Shown piece after piece: positions 31,664 to 39,606 of a stretch of 40,911 nt of DNA (position 1 is the stretch's first letter; the number at the start of each line of letters is the position of its first letter). The notes under the pieces were generated by a model. It worked only from the letters and a program-made list of their open reading frames with translations. It ran no database searches and was not told the DNA's origin. The position numbers and the translations under genes were made by a program. Origin of the DNA: Acidimicrobiaceae bacterium (GTDB lineage: Bacteria > Actinomycetota > Acidimicrobiia > Acidimicrobiales > RAAP-2); assembly GCA_025463285.1 (NCBI GenBank), contig JAOBWI010000077.1:1-40911 (forward strand). Direction: 5' to 3'.

Positions 31664-32536
31664 ATGAAGATCATTGACGCCCAACAACACGATCCGGCTC
31701 CCTGGCTGGATTGGAGTGGCTATGACCGTCAGACCCAGTACGACATTTTGAATGAAGTCGCGCTGGCCTACCTGGACGCGCTGGGTGTGTCCGGTGTTGT
31801 TCTTTTCACCCCGGAGGATTGGGGAGCGGCGGCGGCCCGAGCCTTCCCGGAGCGTCTGGCGTTCGTTCCCCGCATCTCGCCGGACGTGGATGACGTCGAG
31901 GCCTCAGTGGCGCGAGCCAAGGAGAACCGGGAGAACGGACAACTCGCTGTGCGCGCGGTAATTGGCTGGCCACCGGACGGGGAGGTGCAGCGTTTCCAAG
32001 ATGGGAAATGGGAGCCCGTGTTCAAGGCCTGCGAAAAATATCACGTCCCGGTTTTTATGTTCATAAGTGGGTGGTTGCCCTTGGTGGCGGGTGTGGCTGA
32101 GCGCTTTCCCGAGCTCACACTCATAGTTGACCATCTTGGTCTACAGCAACCCCCTATGGAGGTTCGCGAGGAACCGCCCTTCCGGTCCTTGCCGGATCTG
32201 TTGGCACTGGCAAAGTTTCCAAACGTTGCGGTGAAGATGTGCGGTCTGCCGGCTCTTTCGGATGAGTCCTACCCGTACCGCGACGTCGTCCCGTACCTGA
32301 GAGAGATCGTTGACGCCTTCGGCGCCGATCGCCTGATGTGGGCTAGTGACATCACCCGATTCAATAGGAGAAGCGGGCTCGGGCGTCCGCAATCCTCCGA
32401 GGTGCAGGAGCCGTACAAAGGGAAACACACCTACGCCCAATCACTCCACTTCGTTCTCGACTCCCCCGATCTTTCAGATGAGGAAAAGGCGTCCATTCTG
32501 GGGGGTACCGTGAGTCGCCTTTTGGGCTGGCTGTAG
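31664..32536 (+). CDS. Amidohydrolase-2 family protein with reduced metal site
   Basis: A 290-aa TIM-barrel protein (IVDHLG, H157; WASD, D229). The first metal motif reads I-D-A-Q-Q-H, so Q7 stands in the place of the first histidine of HxH, and the middle strand (VFMFISGW, about 130-137) lacks the usual histidine. Only part of the ACMSD-type ligand set is left, which suggests an altered metal site or no hydrolase activity. The ATG at 31664 follows GGGGGAG; the frame is open from 31586, but that part has no family match. Codon use differs from neighbours (more GTT, TTT and CGG), so it may have a separate origin. Confidence 0.75.
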   Translation: MKIIDAQQHDPAPWLDWSGYDRQTQYDILNEVALAYLDALGVSGVVLFTPEDWGAAAARAFPERLAFVPRISPDVDDVEASVARAKENRENGQLAVRAVIGWPPDGEVQRFQDGKWEPVFKACEKYHVPVFMFISGWLPLVAGVAERFPELTLIVDHLGLQQPPMEVREEPPFRSLPDLLALAKFPNVAVKMCGLPALSDESYPYRDVVPYLREIVDAFGADRLMWASDITRFNRRSGLGRPQSSEVQEPYKGKHTYAQSLHFVLDSPDLSDEEKASILGGTVSRLLGWL

Positions 32537-32638
32537 CGGGGTTCTGGATCCGCCTTTTCTTCACCAGCACGATCCGACGACTCTGGCCGAACTCAACACT
32601 GTGTTAGCAGCCATCGACTTTCGCACGGTCGCCCTCTT

Positions 32639-32686
32639 CGACGTAAACGTCGCGAACCGGCGAGCACGCGAGGCCCCCTCTAGGCT
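32639..32686 (+). promoter_or_regulatory. Putative leaderless promoter with inverted repeat, flavoprotein gene
   Basis: TAGGCT (32681-32686) lies six bases upstream of the GTG at 32693, so transcription should begin at or very near the start codon. An inverted repeat CGACGT-AA-ACGTCG (32639-32652) sits about 40-54 bases upstream of the start, a usual position for a regulator. Confidence 0.5.
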
Positions 32687-32692
32687 GGCCGA

Positions 32693-33466
32693 GTGAACCT
32701 CGAACCCGACGACTCGTCAGTACAACTAGCCGAACGCCTGCACGCCACCGCCGCTCTGTGCGAGGTGGTCACCACCACGCCCCTCAGTACCTCGCTGCAC
32801 GAAGTGGTGCTCTCAGGCAACGCCACCCTCCTCGGTGGGAGAGCGGGCAGTGACGTGATGATTCGCTTTGAGGACGAGAGTGGTCGGCCCGTACGGCGCC
32901 GCTACAGCGTGCGCTCCGTTAACCCCGAGAGCGACACCTTCACCCTGTGGCTCACCGTCGACCACGTGGGACCCGGCACCACCTGGGTGCGAAGTGCAAA
33001 GAGTGGCGACGTGGTGGACGTGATCGGCCCCCGGGGCAAGATCACGTTGGATGCCCTGGCCGACTGGCACCTCTTCGTGGGCGACGTCAGTGGCTACGCC
33101 GCGTTCTATCGAATGGCCGAGAGTATCGAGGTCCCGGGTCGAGCTATCTTCATCGTGGAGATCGACGCCCCCGACGACGCCCTCAGCGCCAGCTTCGACG
33201 AGGGGCTCGACGTCACGGGCATCTTTATTGATCGAGAAGGTCGTTCGACGAGCGACCCGGCTGGACTACTGAAAGGCCTCTCGGCCTTCGCGTTGCCGTC
33301 GGGCCTCGGGCACGCCTATCTGTTCGGCGAGTTTCACGTGATGCGCGTCATCCAAAGCGCGCTATTCGATCGGGGGCTCGCTCCCGAGCAGATCAGCCAC
33401 AAGGCCTTTTGGCGACACGGTCTTAGTAACGCGGACCACGGCGAGCCCGTCAAAAGCGAAGACTAG
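32693..33466 (+). CDS. Siderophore-interacting-protein type FAD/NAD(P)H flavoprotein
   Basis: A 257-aa protein of the SIP/ViuB family, which reduces ferric siderophores or serves as a flavin reductase. RRRYSVRSVN (about 68-77) is the FAD-binding RxYSx motif, GPRGKITL (116-123) follows, and the C-terminus has the family's HKAFWRHG stretch. The usual GDETALPA segment reads GDVSGYAAF, a notable change in the NAD(P)H region. It carries its own putative leaderless promoter and is probably not part of the cluster mRNA upstream. No siderophore genes are nearby. Its stop shares CTAG with the convergent rnj stop. Confidence 0.8.
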   Translation: MNLEPDDSSVQLAERLHATAALCEVVTTTPLSTSLHEVVLSGNATLLGGRAGSDVMIRFEDESGRPVRRRYSVRSVNPESDTFTLWLTVDHVGPGTTWVRSAKSGDVVDVIGPRGKITLDALADWHLFVGDVSGYAAFYRMAESIEVPGRAIFIVEIDAPDDALSASFDEGLDVTGIFIDREGRSTSDPAGLLKGLSAFALPSGLGHAYLFGEFHVMRVIQSALFDRGLAPEQISHKAFWRHGLSNADHGEPVKSED

Positions 33467-35121
33467 ACCACCACGACGGCCGTCATGATGACGGGCTGTC
33501 GTCGATACTTCTGACCGAGAAGTCGCCCGGCCGCACGCTGGGCTACTTTGGACAGCGAGTCCGCGTTAAAATTTCCCTCGGCGATCGCTTCGTGCAGGGC
33601 GTTGCGCACCGCGCTGGTGAGATTAACCAGAACTTCAGTGTCGCTGGAACCCTCGAACCAGCCGCGCGCCGTGACCGACACCGGCGAGGCCAGCTTGGCC
33701 CCCTCCTGGTCGACGCCCGCCGAGATCATCAGCACCCCGTACTCGGCCAGCATGCGACGCTCTTCTAAGGGGCGCTCGTCGAAGTCACTGGAGGAGCCGT
33801 CGATGTAGTGAAAGCCGGCCGGCACTTTCCCGGTGCGACGAAGGCCCTTCGGCGACACTTCGATCTGGTCGCCGTCCTCGCAGATCAAGACGTGCTTCGG
33901 ACTGAGACCCATGGAGACCGCCAACTCCGCGTGGTGGACCATGTGGCGGTACTCGCCGTGGATAGGAACAAAATTAGACGGACGCACCAACTGTTGAAAC
34001 GTGCGCAACTCCCCTTGTCGGGCGTGACCCGAGGCGTGGACCGGCTCTTGGCTGGAGTCGATGACCTCGGTCGCTTCACGGTGTAGATCGTCGATCACCC
34101 GTCCGACCGACCACTCGTTGCCCGGGATCGGATGCGAACTCAGTATCACCGTGTCGTCGGCTCCCACTTTGAAGTTGCGCGCGTCACCGCGCGACAGTCG
34201 CGACAGCACGGCCAGAGGTTCGCCCTGGGACCCGGTACAGATGACGCACACCTCTCCGGGCTTGAAGCGATCGATGTTCTCCACGTCGATGATGTCGGCG
34301 CTGTCGAGGCGCAGTTGATGCAACTTTCTCGCCAGCTTCACGTTGGCTTCCATCGAACGACCCATGAAGGCGATCTTTCGACCGGTCTCGTGGGCCGCGT
34401 TGGCGATCTGTTGAATGCGGTGGATGTGACTGGCGAAACAGGCCACTACCATTCTGCGCTGCGGCCGTTCGAGGAAGAGACGGCGAAGCACTGCGCCAAC
34501 GGAGGCCTCCGAGAGCGTGAAGCCGGGCTCTTCGGCGTTGGTCGAATCGGACAGCAGCAAGGCCACCCCTTCGTCACCGAGCGCGGCCAGACGATTGACG
34601 TCGGTTCTTCGTCCGTCGATCGGCGTGAGATCCAGTTTGAAGTCGCCCGAGTGTACGACGATCCCCACCTTGGTGTGGAAGGCCAACGCGTGCGCGCTCG
34701 GAACCGAGTGCGTGACGGCAATGAACTCGACGTCAAAGGGACCGATCTTGCGACGTTCGCCGTCCGCCACCTCGATGAATGTTAAGTCGCCCGCCACTTT
34801 GGCTTCGCTGAGGCGATGACGGGCGAAGCCCAAGGTGAGAGGAGCCCCGTAGATGGGGACGTTGACGTCCTTCACCAGGTAGCGCAGCGATCCCGTGTGG
34901 TCTTCGTGACCGTGGGTCAAGATGATGGCGTCCACGCGGTCCTTTCGCTCGATGAGCCAGCGAAAGTCGGGCAAGATGATGTCCACGCCGTACATGGTGG
35001 GCTCGGGGAACATCAGTCCCGCGTCGACCACCACGATGCGACCGTCCTGCTCTAAGGCCAGACAGTTTCGACCGATCTCGCCGAGCCCGCCTAGGAAGGT
35101 GACGCGAATACTCTCAGCCAC
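33463..35121 (-). CDS. rnj: Ribonuclease J
   Basis: A dual endo/5'-exonuclease in RNA maturation and decay. The 552-aa protein has the beta-lactamase-fold metal motif H70-G-H72-E-D74-H75 in LTHGHEDHTG, the beta-CASP region near residues 220-360, and the C-terminal HASGH motif followed by FVPIHGEYRHM. The start is ATG or near it at 35121 and overlaps the dapA stop by 8 bp. dapA-rnj adjacency is conserved in actinobacteria. Its stop is formed on CTAG shared with the flavoprotein gene. Confidence 0.96.
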   Translation of the reverse strand: MAESIRVTFLGGLGEIGRNCLALEQDGRIVVVDAGLMFPEPTMYGVDIILPDFRWLIERKDRVDAIILTHGHEDHTGSLRYLVKDVNVPIYGAPLTLGFARHRLSEAKVAGDLTFIEVADGERRKIGPFDVEFIAVTHSVPSAHALAFHTKVGIVVHSGDFKLDLTPIDGRRTDVNRLAALGDEGVALLLSDSTNAEEPGFTLSEASVGAVLRRLFLERPQRRMVVACFASHIHRIQQIANAAHETGRKIAFMGRSMEANVKLARKLHQLRLDSADIIDVENIDRFKPGEVCVICTGSQGEPLAVLSRLSRGDARNFKVGADDTVILSSHPIPGNEWSVGRVIDDLHREATEVIDSSQEPVHASGHARQGELRTFQQLVRPSNFVPIHGEYRHMVHHAELAVSMGLSPKHVLICEDGDQIEVSPKGLRRTGKVPAGFHYIDGSSSDFDERPLEERRMLAEYGVLMISAGVDQEGAKLASPVSVTARGWFEGSSDTEVLVNLTSAVRNALHEAIAEGNFNADSLSKVAQRAAGRLLGQKYRRQPVIMTAVVVV

Positions 35122-36010
35122 GAGCCAACTTCAGTGACGCCACAACGTCGGCTGCTTCGGCGTTGAGTGCGGGGTCACTGGGGCCGTGCGGCAGTCGACA
35201 CTCCCCTACGTTGAAGCCCAGCCCGCGCAAGACGGCCTTAGCCGGCATCGGATTGGGATAGGCCTCGGTGCTCAAAAAGACGAAGCTGCGCGCTGCGCGT
35301 TCATTAAGTTCCTGGGCCCGAGCCCACTGTCCCGCGCGCGCGGCCGCCACCATGCCCGCCACCTCGGGGCCGGCCCAGTGCGCGGCGACCGAGACGACGC
35401 CGATGGCCCCCACGCCGAGGAAGGGCAACAACATAGCGTCATCGCCGCTGTAGAGATCGAGGTCGTCGCCGAGCACCGACTTGGTGTGGGCCGCCGCGGC
35501 GAGATCGCCGGAGGCGTCTTTCAGCGCGACGATGTTCTGATGAGCGCGCACCAGCGCCACGGTGGTGGCGGAGGCAATCTTCCTACCCGTGCGCGAGGGA
35601 ATGTCGTAGAGCATGACGGGCAACGGCGTGCTCTCGGCGATGGCGCCCAGGTGAGCCGCGATCCCGACTTGATTGGGACGCGCGTAGGCCGGCGTGGTGG
35701 CCAATACCCCAGCCGCGCCGGTCGCTTTGACTTGGGCCGTCAGGGCTATCGAGGACTGCGTGTTGGCGAAGGTGGAGCCCGCCAGCACCGGCACGGTGAC
35801 GGCTTCGGCCACGCAGGCGAAGAGGTTGAGCTTCTCGTCGTCACTGAGAGAGGACCCCTCGCCCGTCGAGCCACCCACCACCAATCCCTCACTGCCTTCT
35901 TGCACCAAGTACGCGGCCACGCGCGCCGCCACGTCGTAGTCGACTGAACCGTCGGCGCCAAAGGGCGTCACCATGGCCGTTACTACTCGGCCGAAACGGG
36001 GCTCACTCAT
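35114..36010 (-). CDS. dapA: 4-hydroxy-tetrahydrodipicolinate synthase
   Basis: Condenses pyruvate with aspartate semialdehyde, the committed step of lysine/DAP synthesis. The 298-aa TIM-barrel protein has the Schiff-base lysine K164 in IVALKDASGD and Y135 in YDIPSRTG. The GGSTGEGSSLS (46-56) segment matches the family's GTTGE loop with Gly-Ser in place of Thr. The start is ATG at 36008-36010, and its end overlaps rnj by 8 bp. With dapB 34 bp upstream, two successive pathway steps are in one leftward operon. Confidence 0.95.
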   Translation of the reverse strand: MSEPRFGRVVTAMVTPFGADGSVDYDVAARVAAYLVQEGSEGLVVGGSTGEGSSLSDDEKLNLFACVAEAVTVPVLAGSTFANTQSSIALTAQVKATGAAGVLATTPAYARPNQVGIAAHLGAIAESTPLPVMLYDIPSRTGRKIASATTVALVRAHQNIVALKDASGDLAAAAHTKSVLGDDLDLYSGDDAMLLPFLGVGAIGVVSVAAHWAGPEVAGMVAAARAGQWARAQELNERAARSFVFLSTEAYPNPMPAKAVLRGLGFNVGECRLPHGPSDPALNAEAADVVASLKLARG

Positions 36011-36044
36011 GTACCGAAGTTACTCCAGACGGGGGCGGTGGCTT

Positions 36045-36815
36045 CTAGACGATCAGCGCGCCGATTCCCTCGATCAGACGCGGCGTGGCGTCGACGGCGG
36101 ACGCGGCCAGCGCCACGCCGTGAACGAAACTCTGTCGATCGAAGGAGTCGTGGCGAATGAGCAGTCCTTCGCCGGGAGAACCAAAGAGAATCTCTTCGTG
36201 CGCCACCAGTCCGGGCAGGCGCACCGAGTGAATCGTGACGCCCTGGTCGGTGGTCGCTCCGCGCGCACCGCTCAACGTGTGACGCACGGTCGGATCGACC
36301 ATCGGACCTCGTCCCGCTCGTTGGCGCGCCGCCGCGATGGTCTTGGCCGTCGCGATCGAGGTTCCCGACGGGGCGTCGGCCTTGCGATCGTGGTGTAGTT
36401 CGATGATCTCGACGCGCTCGAAGTAGGGGGCCGCCTGGGCGGCGAATCGTTCGGCCAGCACGGCGCCGATGGCGAAGTTCGACGCCACCACCACGCCGAC
36501 TCTCTGGGCGGCCTCGTCGAGGGCCTGACGCTGTTCGTGCGAGAGTCCCGTCGTTCCAACGACCAGGGCGACTCCGTTCTGCGCGCACCACGCGGCCGAG
36601 TCCACCACTCCTTGGGGGGAGGAGAAGTCGATCACCACGTCAATCGTGGCGGCGTCCAGTTCACTCAACGTGCGCGCGTAGCGCCCGCCGAAGAGCTCGC
36701 GAGGCTCGTGTTCATCGACGAGGGCGGCGAGCGAAAACTCAGCGAGGGCGCTCAGTCCTTCGCCGAGCGCTTGGCCCATGCGACCCGCGCCGCCGACGAT
36801 GGCCAGTACTTTCAC
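36045..36815 (-). CDS. dapB: 4-hydroxy-tetrahydrodipicolinate reductase
   Basis: Reduces the DapA product with NAD(P)H to tetrahydrodipicolinate. The 256-aa protein has a Rossmann motif GGAGRMGQ (8-15), DFSSPQGV near 63-70, and the substrate-site stretch ELHHDRKADAPSGT, with catalytic H141 and K145. The GTG start overlaps the stop of the large YfhO-like gene by 4 bp (GTGA). The dapB-dapA pair is next to the rest of the pathway in this window, apart from the aspartokinase and semialdehyde dehydrogenase steps. Confidence 0.96.
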   Translation of the reverse strand: MKVLAIVGGAGRMGQALGEGLSALAEFSLAALVDEHEPRELFGGRYARTLSELDAATIDVVIDFSSPQGVVDSAAWCAQNGVALVVGTTGLSHEQRQALDEAAQRVGVVVASNFAIGAVLAERFAAQAAPYFERVEIIELHHDRKADAPSGTSIATAKTIAAARQRAGRGPMVDPTVRHTLSGARGATTDQGVTIHSVRLPGLVAHEEILFGSPGEGLLIRHDSFDRQSFVHGVALAASAVDATPRLIEGIGALIV

Positions 36816-39535
36816 GCGAGAACCTTACTCTTTCGTCGTCGTCGAACCGCGAAGCCGAGCCCGAGAACCACGCCCAGGAACAACAGGTCCGAGATCAACG
36901 AGATAACCGAACTCACTTCGATGTAGGGCGCGTGGTAGTGGAAGTGAATGACCCAACTCCCCCCCGGAACCCGCACCTCTTGGATGAGCCCCACGCGGTG
37001 CACGGGGAGTTGAACGCTCGCGCCGGTGACCTTGTTGAGCGCCGTCGCCCGCCACCCCGGAAGGTAGGCCTCACTGCGCTCTACTGTGCTCGACCGGATG
37101 AGTGTGACGCTGACCCAGGTGTCACCCCACGACGCGTTTTTGATGCCGGTGACCCGGCCGTTCGATGTGGGCGAGGTGAGCCACGCCTCCGGTAGGACCG
37201 TGGTGGCCTTAAAAACCGAGAACTGCTCTTGCGTGGAGCTAAGACGCCAGGCCGACGAGGAGATGGCTAGTTGAAAGTTGGTATTCAACTGATAGCCCGA
37301 CAGCGACCCGTAAGGAGTGAGGACCGCGCTCTTTATCTCAACGCCTGTGGGCGAGGTGACGACGAATCCCGCGCCCAGCGCCGAGTGAGAGAAGGTAAAG
37401 ACCGCCTGGTCGTTGCTCTCCTCGGTGGCTGCGTAGTCGCGACCGACGAGATGGCCCGCGGCGTTTAACAGCTGTAGCCGCAGCACCCCGGTAGAGAGGG
37501 CGCTGTCCCGCTCGCCGCTCACGATGATCTGGTGAACGCGTACGACGCGTCCGAAGTAACGACGAGTGAGCTTTTCTCGCTTCACGTTCACGCAGAGACC
37601 TGGCACAACGGGACTGAGTTCGGGGTTGACCATGAGCTCGGAGCTGGCGATGGCGATCGAGCCCAGGCGCAACTGGTTGAACGTACCGTCGGCCAGATGG
37701 CAGGCGTTCACCATGGCTTGGGGGTGCGTCCCGGTGACGTCGTCGTAGATCGTAGAGATCAGGGCGCCGTAGCCCTGGACGCTGGAGATTCCCGTGAAGA
37801 CGTTCATGTTGGGTTCCCCGATGAAGCGGTAGTCCCCGGTGTGCTGGCCCCCCGTGTCCACCAGGGCGAAACGACCGTGGTTACCGAGCAGCTGGAGAGC
37901 CGCCGTGCGCGACGCCTCGCGCGGGCCCGGTCCGCCGATCAGCCCACCCGAGGTGAAGACCACGAAGACCACGATGTCGGCCACCAGTACGCCGAGCAGC
38001 ACTTTGAAGAGATACCTCGAGTTGCGCAGCAGCAGAACCGCTACGGCCGCGGCCAACGCAATGGCGATGTGCAGCCAGTTGATGAGGTTCATGCCCGTCG
38101 CCATCTTGGCCATTCCGTCGGTGATCCCCACTTGATTGACGATGGACGGACCCCACTTCAAGAGGGCCACCGACAGGGCGATCACGAGAATCGCGGGCAG
38201 CGCGCTCAGCCAACGAACGCCCTTTTCCAATCCCGATTGAGGTCGTCGCCGACCCCACTCGAGCGAGACGCGGTCTTGCACCTGGTGAAACCACCATCCC
38301 AGAATGATGGCCAGGGGGAAGTCCACCAGGATGATGCTGCGACTCTGCAGGCGGGTCGAGCCAAACAGGGGAATCGCGCGAAAGACGTGACCCAGCGGCG
38401 TGAAACTCCCCCAGGTGGCGAAGAGACCGACCACGCCGATCACCACGTAGATGACGTAGTCGCGTTCGCGTCCCCGCCAACCCTTCCACGTCACGCGAGT
38501 GAGAAAGGCCGCTGCGGCGACGAGGGCCAGCACCCCGGCGTACCCGGTCACCTCGGCCAGGTTGTAGTTGGCGAAGAAACCCGTCTGCCCGAACGCGCCG
38601 TTGCCGCCGAAGAGGTCGGGGGCTAACAGCAGCGCCGTCCAGTGCACGGGCAACGATCCCGCCCCAAAGAAGGAGTAGTTCACTTTCGAACGCTGCGAAA
38701 AGTTAATGAAGGACCACCCGGGCAGAAGTTGAATCAGTCCAATGCCCACCCCCCAGGCGAATCCCACCGCCAGCGTCGCGAGGTAGGCCACGCGAAGACG
38801 CCAGGTGGACAGCCAGTACGAGGTGCGAAGGAGCAGAACGCAGGGCACCACGACGAGGGTGAGGAGCTCAATGGTGGCAATGGCCCGTGGCTCGCCCGTG
38901 AGGAATGTCAGTCCCCACAACAGCGCCACGGGGCAGATCCACGGTAGCGCCGTGCGCGCTAAGGAGAGCCAGGACGCGTCCGGACTGATCTGGCGCAGTC
39001 GTCGAGACAGGGCCAGCATCACCACCATGGCCCAGGGAATGAAGGAGAAGCCTTGCACCGCGCCGATGTGGACCATCTGGCCGATCATGGCGCCGGTGTA
39101 GGTGTAACTCAGCGCCGCGGCGCCGGCGGGCAAAGTGCGAATGCCGTGCCAGCGCAACAAGACAAAGACGCCCACGGCACTCGTCACGTACACGACAATC
39201 ATGTTGAAGACCCAGGCGACGATGGCCGGGATGAAGGCGAAGATCACCGTGAGGGGATAGAGCGCGCCGGCGTTCATGCCACCGAGTAACGGCGTGCCGG
39301 CGTTGGTCAGGGGATCCAGTAAGGGAAGGTGGCCCGAGGCGATCTGCTGTCCCGCCAAGACCCGCAGGGGAAAGTTCTGTATGAGGTTGTCCGCGTCGAT
39401 GGCGGGGTGACCAACGAGCGCGGGCACGACGAACAACACCAGGGGAATAAAGACGAACCACGCGAGCGCCCAGCGATCCGGCCGGGCGAACGGTCGCCAC
39501 CAGGGCGTCGGCGCCGGGATAACGAAGGCGCTCAT
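36812..39535 (-). CDS. Large YfhO-like polytopic membrane protein
   Basis: A 907-aa protein with about a dozen hydrophobic helices in the first 530 residues, a large extracellular part rich in beta structure (about 540-870), and a final helix near 880-900 before a basic tail. The N-terminal loop (DADNLIQNFPLRVLAG...PLLDPLTNAGTPLLGG) resembles the catalytic first loop of YfhO and other GT-C glycosyltransferases. A role in glycosylating lipid-linked polymers is likely for the family, not shown here. ATG at 39533-39535. It is coupled to dapB by a 4-bp overlap, which is unexpected for a membrane enzyme. Confidence 0.75.
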   Translation of the reverse strand: MSAFVIPAPTPWWRPFARPDRWALAWFVFIPLVLFVVPALVGHPAIDADNLIQNFPLRVLAGQQIASGHLPLLDPLTNAGTPLLGGMNAGALYPLTVIFAFIPAIVAWVFNMIVVYVTSAVGVFVLLRWHGIRTLPAGAAALSYTYTGAMIGQMVHIGAVQGFSFIPWAMVVMLALSRRLRQISPDASWLSLARTALPWICPVALLWGLTFLTGEPRAIATIELLTLVVVPCVLLLRTSYWLSTWRLRVAYLATLAVGFAWGVGIGLIQLLPGWSFINFSQRSKVNYSFFGAGSLPVHWTALLLAPDLFGGNGAFGQTGFFANYNLAEVTGYAGVLALVAAAAFLTRVTWKGWRGRERDYVIYVVIGVVGLFATWGSFTPLGHVFRAIPLFGSTRLQSRSIILVDFPLAIILGWWFHQVQDRVSLEWGRRRPQSGLEKGVRWLSALPAILVIALSVALLKWGPSIVNQVGITDGMAKMATGMNLINWLHIAIALAAAVAVLLLRNSRYLFKVLLGVLVADIVVFVVFTSGGLIGGPGPREASRTAALQLLGNHGRFALVDTGGQHTGDYRFIGEPNMNVFTGISSVQGYGALISTIYDDVTGTHPQAMVNACHLADGTFNQLRLGSIAIASSELMVNPELSPVVPGLCVNVKREKLTRRYFGRVVRVHQIIVSGERDSALSTGVLRLQLLNAAGHLVGRDYAATEESNDQAVFTFSHSALGAGFVVTSPTGVEIKSAVLTPYGSLSGYQLNTNFQLAISSSAWRLSSTQEQFSVFKATTVLPEAWLTSPTSNGRVTGIKNASWGDTWVSVTLIRSSTVERSEAYLPGWRATALNKVTGASVQLPVHRVGLIQEVRVPGGSWVIHFHYHAPYIEVSSVISLISDLLFLGVVLGLGFAVRRRRKSKVLA

Positions 39536-39544
39536 AGCCCTACG

Positions 39545-39597
39545 CTACGAAAAACTTACAGGCCGTGACGCGCAGTTCATCACTGCGCGTCACGGCC
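39545..39597 (-). terminator. Intrinsic terminator of pnp
   Basis: A 16-bp perfect stem (39561-39576 with 39582-39597) closes a 5-nt loop. Read on the minus strand it is followed by TGTAAGTTTTT. It lies 9 bp after the pnp stop and before the YfhO-like gene, so it should end the pnp message. Confidence 0.9.
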
Positions 39598-39606
39598 GAT
39601 CGTTAC

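Noticed and set aside
37532..38626. 364-aa plus-strand frame inside the YfhO-like gene
   Set aside because: Low-complexity, highly charged product antisense to a polytopic membrane gene; typical GC shadow.
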